From positions 1 through 15,448 of the forward strand of contig QMPZ01000025.1 in the NCBI GenBank assembly GCA_003648815.1: 15,448 nucleotides of DNA, written 5' to 3'. The notes beneath the pieces were generated by a model, which saw nothing but the letters and a program-made list of their open reading frames with translations, ran no database searches and was not told where the DNA came from. Both the position numbers and the translations under genes were made by a program. Of this stretch, positions 1-7,142 are shown in pieces. Every line of letters starts with the position of its first letter. The first letter of the stretch is position 1. Origin of the DNA: Candidatus Aerophobota bacterium (GTDB taxonomy: Bacteria; Aerophobota; Aerophobia; Aerophobales; B47-G16).

Positions 1-68
1 CCATTTAATTTTTTGTCAAGCCCCGCTCTTAGTTTTCGTAAGACTTGAGCTTGTGAGCACTTTCACAA

Positions 69-96
69 ATATTAGTAAATGAAAATTTTTTGTCAA
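69..96 (-). promoter_or_regulatory. Candidate sigma-70-type promoter pointing out of the left edge
   Basis: On the minus strand a perfect TTGACA (96 to 91) overlaps the stop codon of the last gene. Sixteen bases later comes TAATAT (74 to 69), four of six matches to TATAAT. It would start transcription around position 60, leftward, for a gene outside the window. The region is AT-rich, so a chance match is possible. A second perfect TTGACA lies at 19 to 14, but its -10 would fall outside the window. Confidence 0.33.
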
Positions 97-1187
97 ATCT
101 GCCTGAGAATCTCATCTACGTTTAGATAAGTACTTACCAGCTGCATGGCTTCCTTCACCTTGTCCTTATCTGTAGCCCTGATCTTAACCCGACACTCATA
201 CACCTTTTTGGCAGTAGTATAAGTATCATCTTCTGAAAGTAGAACGCTAAAACATCCCTTCTTCATCAATTTCAACACGCCTTCATGGGGCAAGAGTCCT
301 CCGGTAAGGATCACGCCGGCCACCTCACAGTCACCTCCCAGAATCCTTCCTGAAGCGATGACGGCCAGAAGGATGTCTTCCCTGTCCCCGGGAACAATTA
401 TAAGGCTATGGGGAGCAAAATGGCTCAGGGCATGATGTGGCTCCATCGCCGTCACCAAAATTTTTACCACCTTCCTCTGAAGAAACTTCTCGCCATAAAG
501 GACTTTTGCCCCTGTAGCTTCCATAATTTGTTCCATGGTTGGATAGGTAAGGTTTTTCTGAAAGGGTATCGTGCCCAAAAGTCTTATTCCTTTACGCTGG
601 AGGCCAATTCCGGTAACTTCCCTTATCTTTTCGTATTTTTCCGGAAGGATCTTATTTATGACCACCCCCATTATCTCAACTTTCTCCTGGTCAAAAAGAG
701 CCTTATTCATCACAATTTCATCGATGGGCCTGCCTATTCCTCCTGTGGAAATTAAAAGAACTTTGCTCTCAAGAAGTTTCGCCACAGAGGCATTGGAAAG
801 ATCAAATACAGCTCCTACCCCTGCATGCCCGGTTCCTTCAATGAGTACTAAATCCTTGTTCGCGGATATGCGGTCATAGGAATCCCTTATCATCTTTATA
901 TACTTTTCTAACCTTCCTTCCCGAATATATCTTTCTGTAAAGCCTTTAGTCACAGCTATGGGATTCATATCCTTCAAGTTGTCGCTTATACCGCAGACCT
1001 TTCTCATCAGTATCACATCTTCATCAACCTTAACGCCCTCCTCCTCTATGTAGTGTTGACCAACGGGTTTGATAAAGCCGACCCTGGAGTATTTTTTTCT
1101 CAAAACCTGGAGCAAACCCAGGCAAATGGTGGACTTACCATCGTTCTGTCGAGTTGCAGCTACAAAGAGTCTTTTACAGGAGTTCAT
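93..1187 (-). CDS. BioD/Pta-N-like P-loop protein with DRTGG-type domain, function unknown
   Basis: A 364-residue protein with two parts. Residues 1 to about 215 form a BioD-like (dethiobiotin/cobyrinate-synthase-type) P-loop domain: ATRQNDGKST (11-20), a loose Walker A, and LIEGTGHAGVGAVFDLSNA (115-133). Residues about 215-330 resemble the DRTGG domain of long phosphotransacetylases: VPGDRED (265-271), ILTGGLLP (293-300) and DTYTTAKKV (321-329). The catalytic phosphotransacetylase domain that would follow in Pta is absent: the gene stops 35 residues later. So it has the regulatory half of a Pta and probably not the enzyme activity. Its start overlaps the acsE stop (ATGA), making it the last gene of the operon. 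Sensing acetyl-CoA, CoA or nucleotide state is a guess from context; no pathway role is shown by the sequence. Confidence 0.8.
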   Translation of the reverse strand: MNSCKRLFVAATRQNDGKSTICLGLLQVLRKKYSRVGFIKPVGQHYIEEEGVKVDEDVILMRKVCGISDNLKDMNPIAVTKGFTERYIREGRLEKYIKMIRDSYDRISANKDLVLIEGTGHAGVGAVFDLSNASVAKLLESKVLLISTGGIGRPIDEIVMNKALFDQEKVEIMGVVINKILPEKYEKIREVTGIGLQRKGIRLLGTIPFQKNLTYPTMEQIMEATGAKVLYGEKFLQRKVVKILVTAMEPHHALSHFAPHSLIIVPGDREDILLAVIASGRILGGDCEVAGVILTGGLLPHEGVLKLMKKGCFSVLLSEDDTYTTAKKVYECRVKIRATDKDKVKEAMQLVSTYLNVDEILRQI

Positions 1188-1978
1188 CTTTTTCTACCCT
1201 CTTTGTAAGCCTTTATAAATGCATCCGAATAAATGTGCTTGTTCAGTATAAGCTCAGCAGCTATGGCTGAGTTTACCAGCTCCTCGTCGGTGACGTCGCA
1301 TATCGCTGCATCAAGTCCAGCTTCGATACACATAACAAGAAATACACGGTTGAGCAGCGCAGGTTTCTTTGTTTTGGAGGAAATGTTGCTTAAACCTATA
1401 ATTATGTGAGGAGGGGGGCTGGAAAGGAGTCTGAACTGACGAATAGCCTCTATAACATTGGAGGCCTGCTCCTGAAGGAACTTTAAGGGCATGGTTACCG
1501 GATCGATAAAAATTCTCTCCTCGGGAAGACCTTTTTCTATAGCCTCGCTAAATATAGTAGCACCGAGCTCCACCCGTCGATTCACATCCTGGGGAGAGCC
1601 TTTCTTGTCCATACATACCCCCACTAAGGAGGCCCCGTACTCAACAGCCAGGGGAATAATTTGGTCCAGTTTTTCCTCATCAGCAGTGGTAGAGTTGATC
1701 AGGGCAGGGTGTTTGCAGACCTTCAAGGCCTCCTTTATAAAGGCAGGCTTATTGCTATCAATGGAAATAGGTGTAGGAACAGCTTCCTGCACAGTCTCAA
1801 TCATCCAGATAAAGTCCTCTACTTTATTGGAAACTGCTCCTATATTAACGTCCAGATAATCCGCCCCAGCCTCTGTTTGAACTTTTGCCCACCGCTGGAT
1901 GATTGATTTATCCCTTTCCTTTATAGCTGTCTGAATATCCTTAAAACCGCCGTTTATCCTCTCTCCCACAAAAATCAT
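1184..1978 (-). CDS. acsE: Methyltetrahydrofolate:corrinoid iron-sulfur protein methyltransferase
   Basis: AcsE transfers the methyl group of 5-methyltetrahydrofolate to Co(I) of the corrinoid iron-sulfur protein, linking the folate branch to acetyl-CoA synthesis. It is a pterin-binding TIM barrel. From the chosen start (264 residues; Moorella AcsE about 262) the motifs are IFVGERING (2-10), LDVNIG (42-47), IDSN with Asp75, INSTTADEEK (94-103), FIDP (147-150) and GLSNIS (195-200). Asn198 corresponds to the active-site Asn199 described for Moorella. The frame extends to an ATG at 2020, overlapping acsD, but that ATG lacks a ribosome-binding site; the ATG at 1978 has GGGGGAAGG just upstream and begins exactly at the family N-terminus. 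Its stop overlaps the start of the next gene as ATGA. Confidence 0.95.
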   Translation of the reverse strand: MIFVGERINGGFKDIQTAIKERDKSIIQRWAKVQTEAGADYLDVNIGAVSNKVEDFIWMIETVQEAVPTPISIDSNKPAFIKEALKVCKHPALINSTTADEEKLDQIIPLAVEYGASLVGVCMDKKGSPQDVNRRVELGATIFSEAIEKGLPEERIFIDPVTMPLKFLQEQASNVIEAIRQFRLLSSPPPHIIIGLSNISSKTKKPALLNRVFLVMCIEAGLDAAICDVTDEELVNSAIAAELILNKHIYSDAFIKAYKEGRKR

Positions 1979-1981
1979 CTT

Positions 1982-1992
1982 ATCCTTCCCCC
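1982..1992 (-). promoter_or_regulatory. Ribosome-binding site fixing the acsE start
   Basis: The minus strand reads GGGGGAAGGAT followed by AAG-ATG-like spacing to the ATG at 1978. The upstream in-frame ATG at 2020 has only AT-rich sequence before it, so the shorter acsE is preferred. Confidence 0.65.
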
Positions 1993-2010
1993 TTTGCAAA
2001 GTTATTTGAC

Positions 2011-2973
2011 TTAACCGCATAAACTATCTATATATCTTTTGGTCTCCTTAACTGCCTTGGGATGTCGCATAATCAAAATGTCCGCCCCTGCCTGAAGGTA
2101 GACGACAGCAGTGATGAACTCCCATAGAGGACCTCTTTGAGTATGGTCTCCCCACTCAGGAACTTCTTCTTCCAACACAACCGCCTCCTTTACCTTCCAC
2201 ACTTCCTTTCCAATGTCACACAGAATAGGCATTGCCCACATTTTATCTCCTCCCAGGCCAGCTATACGTCCCCTTTCCATAATTGAGTAGACATACTCAA
2301 TTCCGTATCCAAGAGCTCCAGTTGTAGGGTAAATGACGATATCTTTCTCCGAGAGACCAGCATCGATTGCCAGGATGTTCACCTGTTTGGCTATGTTTAT
2401 GTCCACAGGAGATTCTGCGATTACCTTGTGTTTATCTGCATGACAGAGGGCAACCAGGGTTTTGTAATTGTCTTCAGTTATGCTTCCCAGAAGACATCTC
2501 TCACCTGCAGCTGCCTGAGAGCAAGCAGGAAATATTTCGTTGTCCTTTTCCTTGTTTCCACAACCCCAGATAATAAGAGGAACATCTGTTGCCTCTAAGA
2601 CCCGCTTTACTGCCCACGCAGCTTCATCGGCACTTTTATTTTCTCCATCTGGATCACATCCTTGAAGTCTTAGACAGACAAGATCCGCCCCGAATTCCTC
2701 CACACACTTTTTTGCCCACTTGCCAGGCTCATCCCACACGTCGGAAAAGTGCCTTCTCAACTCCTCGGGCCAGTCTGAGGGAGCGACATCCCAGACTTCC
2801 ATGGCCACTACCGGACGATGAGATCTACCTCCCTCAAAATGAAGAAAGGGTAATGTTTTTGCTCCTCCTACGGTAATGGTATGGGATCTTGTTCCCCCCT
2901 CTTCCTTAGTGGCCCCTATTTTTACCTCATTTATTGGATTGGACCAGCTCTGTTTAACATCGGGAATTTCCAT
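2011..2973 (-). CDS. acsD: Corrinoid iron-sulfur protein small (delta) subunit
   Basis: Small subunit of CFeSP, 320 residues, near the usual 310-325. It forms the heterodimer with AcsC and helps enclose the cobamide; it has a TIM-barrel fold and no iron-sulfur cluster, and no clustered cysteine motif is seen here. The N-terminus (MEIPDVKQSWSNPINEV, then GGAKTLPFLHFEGG) is characteristic of AcsD/CdhD. The segments VCLRLQGCDPDG and VIYPTTGALGYGIEYVYSIMER are also typical. The start at 2973 has an AAAGGAGG Shine-Dalgarno sequence upstream. A 47-bp gap separates it from acsF; I see no promoter in that gap. It is followed closely by acsE. As in other acs operons, its separation from acsC by acsV and acsF is normal. 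Confidence 0.95.
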   Translation of the reverse strand: MEIPDVKQSWSNPINEVKIGATKEEGGTRSHTITVGGAKTLPFLHFEGGRSHRPVVAMEVWDVAPSDWPEELRRHFSDVWDEPGKWAKKCVEEFGADLVCLRLQGCDPDGENKSADEAAWAVKRVLEATDVPLIIWGCGNKEKDNEIFPACSQAAAGERCLLGSITEDNYKTLVALCHADKHKVIAESPVDINIAKQVNILAIDAGLSEKDIVIYPTTGALGYGIEYVYSIMERGRIAGLGGDKMWAMPILCDIGKEVWKVKEAVVLEEEVPEWGDHTQRGPLWEFITAVVYLQAGADILIMRHPKAVKETKRYIDSLCG

Positions 2974-3020
2974 CGTATCCTCCTTTTTCAGTTTCTATTT
3001 GTAAGCCTTCAGCTAAGAGT

Positions 3021-3776
3021 CTACCTTAGTTTATATCCTGCCCTTTTTAGTATTTTCTCAACAGAAGAAAGAGCGGGCGAATTAGAGGGTAACTCGAGCA
3101 AGGACTTACCGCTCCAGCTATACTTCTCCAATAAAGGATCATATTCTATTTTTCCTAAATAATCTCCTATATCTTGAATGTATTCCTCCACATCTTCCTT
3201 AAACCTGTAGTTTGCTATAAGATAAAGGTTACTGAAACGAATCCCAATTTCGGAGGCAATTTTTCTCATCCTTTCTACGTTCTTCAAAGCTTTCCTGGAG
3301 GGGTCCAATATGACAAATATATCATCTACCTCCGAGACCACCCTTCTGTTAAGATGCTCCAGACCTCCGGGTGAATCTATGATTGTATACTCATAGCTGT
3401 CGGCCATTTTAGGAATGATGCTCCTTAAAACATTGTTGGGCATACAATAGCAACCCTTGGTCCACTTCACTCCTATGGAGATTATATCAAATCTTTCTGA
3501 TTCATATAAACAGGAGGTATTAAGTAAATATTCTATTTTTTCAGGCAAGGGCAAAGAGCTGAGTTCCTCATAAGATCTTTCCTTTTGAATGTCGAAAAGC
3601 ACCTCAGAAATAGTTCTTATACCCTCCTCGCCCAGGTCTACCCCCAGCATATCAGCAAGATTCTGATCAGAATCAGCATCGACAAGTAAAGGATGTGGCA
3701 GGTATTTAGTCAGTAAAGCTACAAAAGTTGTCTTGCCCGTTCCTCCTCTTCCTGTACAAACGATTTTCCTGCCCAC
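3021..3776 (-). CDS. acsF: AcsF/CooC-like nickel-insertion ATPase, probably for acetyl-CoA synthase
   Basis: A 251-residue MinD-like ATPase. AcsF proteins use ATP to insert nickel into the A-cluster of acetyl-CoA synthase. The Walker A loop is GRGGTGKTT (9-17), the CxC metal motif is C109-Y-C111 in KGCYCMPNN, and the Walker B-like strand is TIIDSPGGLEH (131-141). It is homologous to the CooC at the right end of the window (CxC followed by P-x-N, then the GLEH/GIEH strand) but clearly diverged, as expected for a paralogue with a different client. The family's signature lysine (GKGGxGKT) is Arg10 here. The start codon is GTG, two bases after the acsV stop, with GGGAG upstream inside acsV. The choice of AcsF over a second CooC rests on its place among acs genes. 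Confidence 0.86.
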   Translation of the reverse strand: MGRKIVCTGRGGTGKTTFVALLTKYLPHPLLVDADSDQNLADMLGVDLGEEGIRTISEVLFDIQKERSYEELSSLPLPEKIEYLLNTSCLYESERFDIISIGVKWTKGCYCMPNNVLRSIIPKMADSYEYTIIDSPGGLEHLNRRVVSEVDDIFVILDPSRKALKNVERMRKIASEIGIRFSNLYLIANYRFKEDVEEYIQDIGDYLGKIEYDPLLEKYSWSGKSLLELPSNSPALSSVEKILKRAGYKLR

Positions 3777-3778
3777 CT

Positions 3779-5701
3779 TTAAACTGCTCCCTTTTTTACC
3801 TTTTGCATTATCGTGGGGAACTTGCCTACGTCCGTATGAGGTAAAAATTTCGCCGCCATAAACTCGTTCATATAATCCGGATAAGTTATAAGATCATAGT
3901 AGGTTATATTTTTGCTGATCTTATAGGCGGTATCGAGGGCATCCTTTGAGAGAAGAGCCATTTTCGCCCCTAAGATGGAGGTATTACCCACGAACTGCAC
4001 TATATCTCTTCGAACGTCAGGAATAAGACCTAAGGTTATGGCATTTTCCTTATCCAAATAATTACCAAATCCTCCAGCTAAGTAAATTTTTTTAATGTCC
4101 GAAAACTTGATGTTTAAGGTTTTGGTTAACACGTTTATTCCGGCAAAGATAGCTGCCTTTGCTCTGAGGAGGTTTTCTATATCTGCCTGAGTGATGACTA
4201 TATCGCGCTTTGTCGCGGTCCGGGAGGAGGGCACCAATAAAAACTCCAGCTCCCCATTCGCCTCTCTTACTCTACCATTTGCCTCAGGATTTAGCCTGCC
4301 CGATCGATCGATAAAGCCTGCCTTAAACAACTCGGCTATAATATCTATCAACCCAGAGCCACATATACCCCTTGGTCTTCCTCCTCCAATGGTCGTGTAC
4401 TGGATCCTTCCCTCATCAGAAATTCTGACCTTCTCTATAGCTCCCTCAGCTGCCCTCATTCCACTTCTCACTCCACTTCCCTCGAAAGCAGGACCTGCTG
4501 AGGCAGAACAGCAAACCATCCAATCCTTATTTCCCATGACAATTTCCCCATTCGTCCCGATATCCACAAGCATGGTAAGCTCGTCTGCCTGGTACAAGCC
4601 TGTGGCAAGTATTCCTGCGGTAATATCCGCTCCCACCCAGCTTGCTATGCTGGGAAGCGAGTAAAGAAGTCCTCTGGGGTTAATTTTTATCCCCACCTCG
4701 GCTGCCCTTACAGGGGGAGGATAAGTACATACAGGAATGTAAGGTTCCTTTCGAAGATGAGAAGGATTCAGTCCCAGAAGAAAATGAATCATTGCTGTAT
4801 TTCCCGCACATATGACAGCCATCACCTCATTAAGACGGATATTATTCCTGGAGATTAAGGTAATGATGAGATTATTGATATCCTCAACAATTGCCTCTCT
4901 TAGTCTATCCTCCCCCTTAGATTCAGCATAAATTATCCTTCGAGTGACCTCCTCTCCATAAACCATCTGAGAGTTATAAGTAGCCTCAGCGTCCATGGTC
5001 TCAAAGGTGTTCAGGTTTATCAGATGAGCCACCACCGTTGAGGTCCCCACATCCACTGCTACGGCAAAATTTCTGTCCGTGGTATTTCCCCCTTCAACCT
5101 GAATGACCTCAACCGTTCCCCCTCTTATCCCCAGGGTAGCGGTTACCTTCCAATCACTATTTCTTAAAATATGAGGAAGAGTCCTTATTACCTTCAGGCC
5201 ACTTTGCATGATGACGATATCTTTTCGGCGTCTTATATGCCGGTAAAGGCGGACATGATCAGCTATATTATCCTGCAAGGAAGGAGGTGGAAGCTCGAGG
5301 TAGATTTTTTGGACAAGAGGCTTATATTTGAAGATTACCCGTTCCTTCATGGGGGCGTAAAGAGCTCTAAAACGCTGAGCATCCTTATCTATAAGGATTT
5401 TACCCGCTGCACGTGACTCAGGAGGAACCTCAACTATCACCTCCTCACCTTTAACTTCGCTCTGGCAGGCAAGGACATAGCCCTTTTTGATCTCCTCCCT
5501 GGCAAGTAAAGTGGTGGGATGAGTATCGACATCGCCTTTTTTAACTATAAGTCTGCATTTTCCACAGATCCCATCCCCTCCACAGATAGAGTTCACGTAA
5601 ACGCCGGCTCTTATCGATGCCTCAAGCAGGGTGGTTCCTTTCTCCACCTCTATGGTTTCGTTCTGTGGTAGAAAAGTCACTTTAACCTTGTTTTTCTTCA
5701 T
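3779..5701 (-). CDS. acsV: Reductive activator of the corrinoid iron-sulfur protein (RACo), 2Fe-2S plus ASKHA domains
   Basis: ATP-dependent reactivator that returns accidentally oxidised Co(II) of the corrinoid protein to Co(I). The N-terminal ferredoxin-like domain holds a [2Fe-2S] site: C47, C53, C56 and C86 in numbering from the upstream ATG. A linker follows, then an ASKHA-type domain with VDVGTST (223-229), VDIGTNGE (386-393) and AGGFG (549-553). The C-terminal FLPHTDVGKFPT is typical of this group. An ATG at 5722 is in frame but has no Shine-Dalgarno sequence. I prefer the ATG at 5701, which overlaps the acsC stop as ATGA and gives 640 residues starting MKKNKVKVTF, right at the first strand. 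Coupling to acsC fits, since AcsC/AcsD is its substrate. Related activators serve other corrinoid methyltransferases, but the context makes AcsV the best call. Confidence 0.93.
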   Translation of the reverse strand: MKKNKVKVTFLPQNETIEVEKGTTLLEASIRAGVYVNSICGGDGICGKCRLIVKKGDVDTHPTTLLAREEIKKGYVLACQSEVKGEEVIVEVPPESRAAGKILIDKDAQRFRALYAPMKERVIFKYKPLVQKIYLELPPPSLQDNIADHVRLYRHIRRRKDIVIMQSGLKVIRTLPHILRNSDWKVTATLGIRGGTVEVIQVEGGNTTDRNFAVAVDVGTSTVVAHLINLNTFETMDAEATYNSQMVYGEEVTRRIIYAESKGEDRLREAIVEDINNLIITLISRNNIRLNEVMAVICAGNTAMIHFLLGLNPSHLRKEPYIPVCTYPPPVRAAEVGIKINPRGLLYSLPSIASWVGADITAGILATGLYQADELTMLVDIGTNGEIVMGNKDWMVCCSASAGPAFEGSGVRSGMRAAEGAIEKVRISDEGRIQYTTIGGGRPRGICGSGLIDIIAELFKAGFIDRSGRLNPEANGRVREANGELEFLLVPSSRTATKRDIVITQADIENLLRAKAAIFAGINVLTKTLNIKFSDIKKIYLAGGFGNYLDKENAITLGLIPDVRRDIVQFVGNTSILGAKMALLSKDALDTAYKISKNITYYDLITYPDYMNEFMAAKFLPHTDVGKFPTIMQKVKKGAV

Positions 5702-7050
5702 TTTTTGTCGCCTGACTTCCATTCATTTTTAAGAAAGCTTGGTATCCTGGCTGCTTCCTCCGGACCAACCAATACATTCCAGCCAAACTCGTCTATAAGT
5801 TCTGCCCGGAAAACAGCGACAAGACCGGGGATAATAATGGTATTATGATTTATCCTTTCTCTTACCTTCTGTTGTTCCAGGGTCTTTGCTATCTTCTCTG
5901 GAGACCACTTATCTCCAGCATAAGCGTTTAAGACCCCCAGCCCTTCCGTATCCACTACAGAGATGTAGGTGGGAACTTTACTATTTTCCACCTCTGATTC
6001 TACAGTGAAGTAGGTAAGAGAAAAGTTAGTGGTGACGATAACCGGGGAATCAGGAGTTACCGGGCCTATCTCGTAGAGCTTGACCTCCACAGTGTTGGGT
6101 ACCTGAGGATCAGTATAGATGTTCTGTCTTACCGTCAGCAGAGGTAGAATTTGCCATTTTCCCTTAGCCCTTATTACCACAATACTGGCATATTTACAGA
6201 TATAGGTTGCAGCCTGGGCAATTTCTTGAAAGGGATCCTCTTCGCTGGTAAACATCATTGTGGGATAGCCTAAAGGGCGAAAGACTTTTTCTACTGCCAG
6301 TCTTCTTAACTTAGTTAAACTATTAAGGGCATCTCCTGTTTTTCTCGTGCCCGGGTCAAGGACGAGGTCATTTACACCCAGACTCTTTATCTCCTGGGTA
6401 AGATCAGCAAGTTCTTCCAGACTTTCAGCGTAAACGGCAAGAGGGCAGTTATATTCTCTGGCAAGGGAGGCCATTTTTTTGAAGTTTTCTCTATTAGCAG
6501 AGTAAACTAAAGGCCTCCTGCCCCCTATAACTTTTAAAGCTACCTCTACAATGGACGGATCCTGGCAGATGAGAATAAGAGGAAGAGAGGTTTTTTTCGT
6601 GATCTTTTCTGTCAGCTGAGCATACTCCTCAGCAGTGGTTGATTTGTGCTTTAAAGCGACAAGATCTATGCTTATCTTTTCCCCTACCCTGGTGAACTTG
6701 AGCTGATTTAAATAACTTACCTCTTTATCCAACTCCTCATCTGTTAAGGAATCTTCAAGCAGAATAGCCACTCCTGTGGGATGGTAAAATTTTTCCTTAT
6801 GACGGAAGAGCACCGTCTCCTGTCCTATCTCTAATTTATTTTCATCGTTACCAATGCAAACAAGCCTCATAGGCGGTGCTGAAGCCTCGGCGAGCTGTGC
6901 CTTCGCCTCCTCGCTCACATGTGGACATTGATCAAGGGGAACTTTCTTTGCTGCCACTTGCATAGCAAAAGCCATACACGTGGGGAAATTGCAATCTCCG
7001 CAGTTAGTCTTGGGCAAAAGTTTGTAAATCTGAAGACCGGTTAAGGCCAT
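5698..7050 (-). CDS. acsC: Corrinoid iron-sulfur protein large (gamma) subunit
   Basis: Large subunit of the corrinoid iron-sulfur protein (CFeSP), 450 residues. With AcsD it carries the methyl group from methyltetrahydrofolate to acetyl-CoA synthase on a cobamide cofactor. The N-terminus is diagnostic: MALTGLQIYKLLPKTNCGDC, with C17, C20, C25 and C42 forming the CxxCx4Cx16C site for the [4Fe-4S] cluster that reduces cobalt. A TIM-barrel region follows, and the C-terminal part, including VLVGPEEAARIPSFL, corresponds to the cobamide-binding domain. Length matches the family (about 446-450). The start is supported by a GGAGGGAG Shine-Dalgarno sequence 4-5 bases upstream. The 92-bp gap in front of it is the only sizeable break in the operon. 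Its stop overlaps the next start as ATGA, which indicates translational coupling to the activator AcsV. Confidence 0.96.
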   Translation of the reverse strand: MALTGLQIYKLLPKTNCGDCNFPTCMAFAMQVAAKKVPLDQCPHVSEEAKAQLAEASAPPMRLVCIGNDENKLEIGQETVLFRHKEKFYHPTGVAILLEDSLTDEELDKEVSYLNQLKFTRVGEKISIDLVALKHKSTTAEEYAQLTEKITKKTSLPLILICQDPSIVEVALKVIGGRRPLVYSANRENFKKMASLAREYNCPLAVYAESLEELADLTQEIKSLGVNDLVLDPGTRKTGDALNSLTKLRRLAVEKVFRPLGYPTMMFTSEEDPFQEIAQAATYICKYASIVVIRAKGKWQILPLLTVRQNIYTDPQVPNTVEVKLYEIGPVTPDSPVIVTTNFSLTYFTVESEVENSKVPTYISVVDTEGLGVLNAYAGDKWSPEKIAKTLEQQKVRERINHNTIIIPGLVAVFRAELIDEFGWNVLVGPEEAARIPSFLKNEWKSGDKK

Positions 7051-7064
7051 TTGCTCCCTCCTTA

Positions 7065-7092
7065 ATTAGTTCTTAGTTGTTGGTCATTAGTT
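7065..7092 (-). repeat. Degenerate tandem 7-bp repeat in the acsB-acsC gap
   Basis: Four adjacent 7-bp units read, on the minus strand, AACTAAT, GACCAAC, AACTAAG, AACTAAT. The outer two are identical, one differs by a single base and one is more diverged. The array ends just before the acsC Shine-Dalgarno sequence. It also supplies the 3' arm of the hairpin described at 7067-7133. The function is unknown; it could be chance low-complexity sequence or a short dispersed family. Confidence 0.5.
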
Positions 7093-7133
7093 ATTCGGTG
7101 CTAAGATTCTACAGATACAACTCACAAGAACTA
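7067..7133 (-). other. Imperfect inverted repeat (potential mRNA hairpin) between acsB and acsC
   Basis: On the minus strand the 5' arm TAGTTCTT-gtg-AGTTGT (7133 to 7117) pairs with the 3' arm ACAACTAAGAACTA (7080 to 7067). This gives 14 base pairs with one three-base bulge and a loop of about 36 bases. It fills most of the 92-bp gap, the largest in the operon, between the acsB stop and the acsC ribosome-binding site. No T-run follows, so it is not a classical intrinsic terminator. An mRNA stabiliser or processing site that tunes the acsB to acsC ratio is a possible role, by inference only. Confidence 0.45.
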
Positions 7134-7142
7134 TAACAACTA

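Noticed and set aside
51..68. Stem-loop TTGTGA / TCACAA as an operon terminator
   Set aside because: The stem is only six base pairs, AT-rich, and no T-run follows on the minus strand, so it does not meet the pattern of an intrinsic terminator.
4191..4664. 157-residue open frame on the plus strand inside acsV
   Set aside because: It lies opposite a well-recognised gene in full, has no recognisable domain or ribosome-binding site, and is of the kind expected antisense to a coding region.
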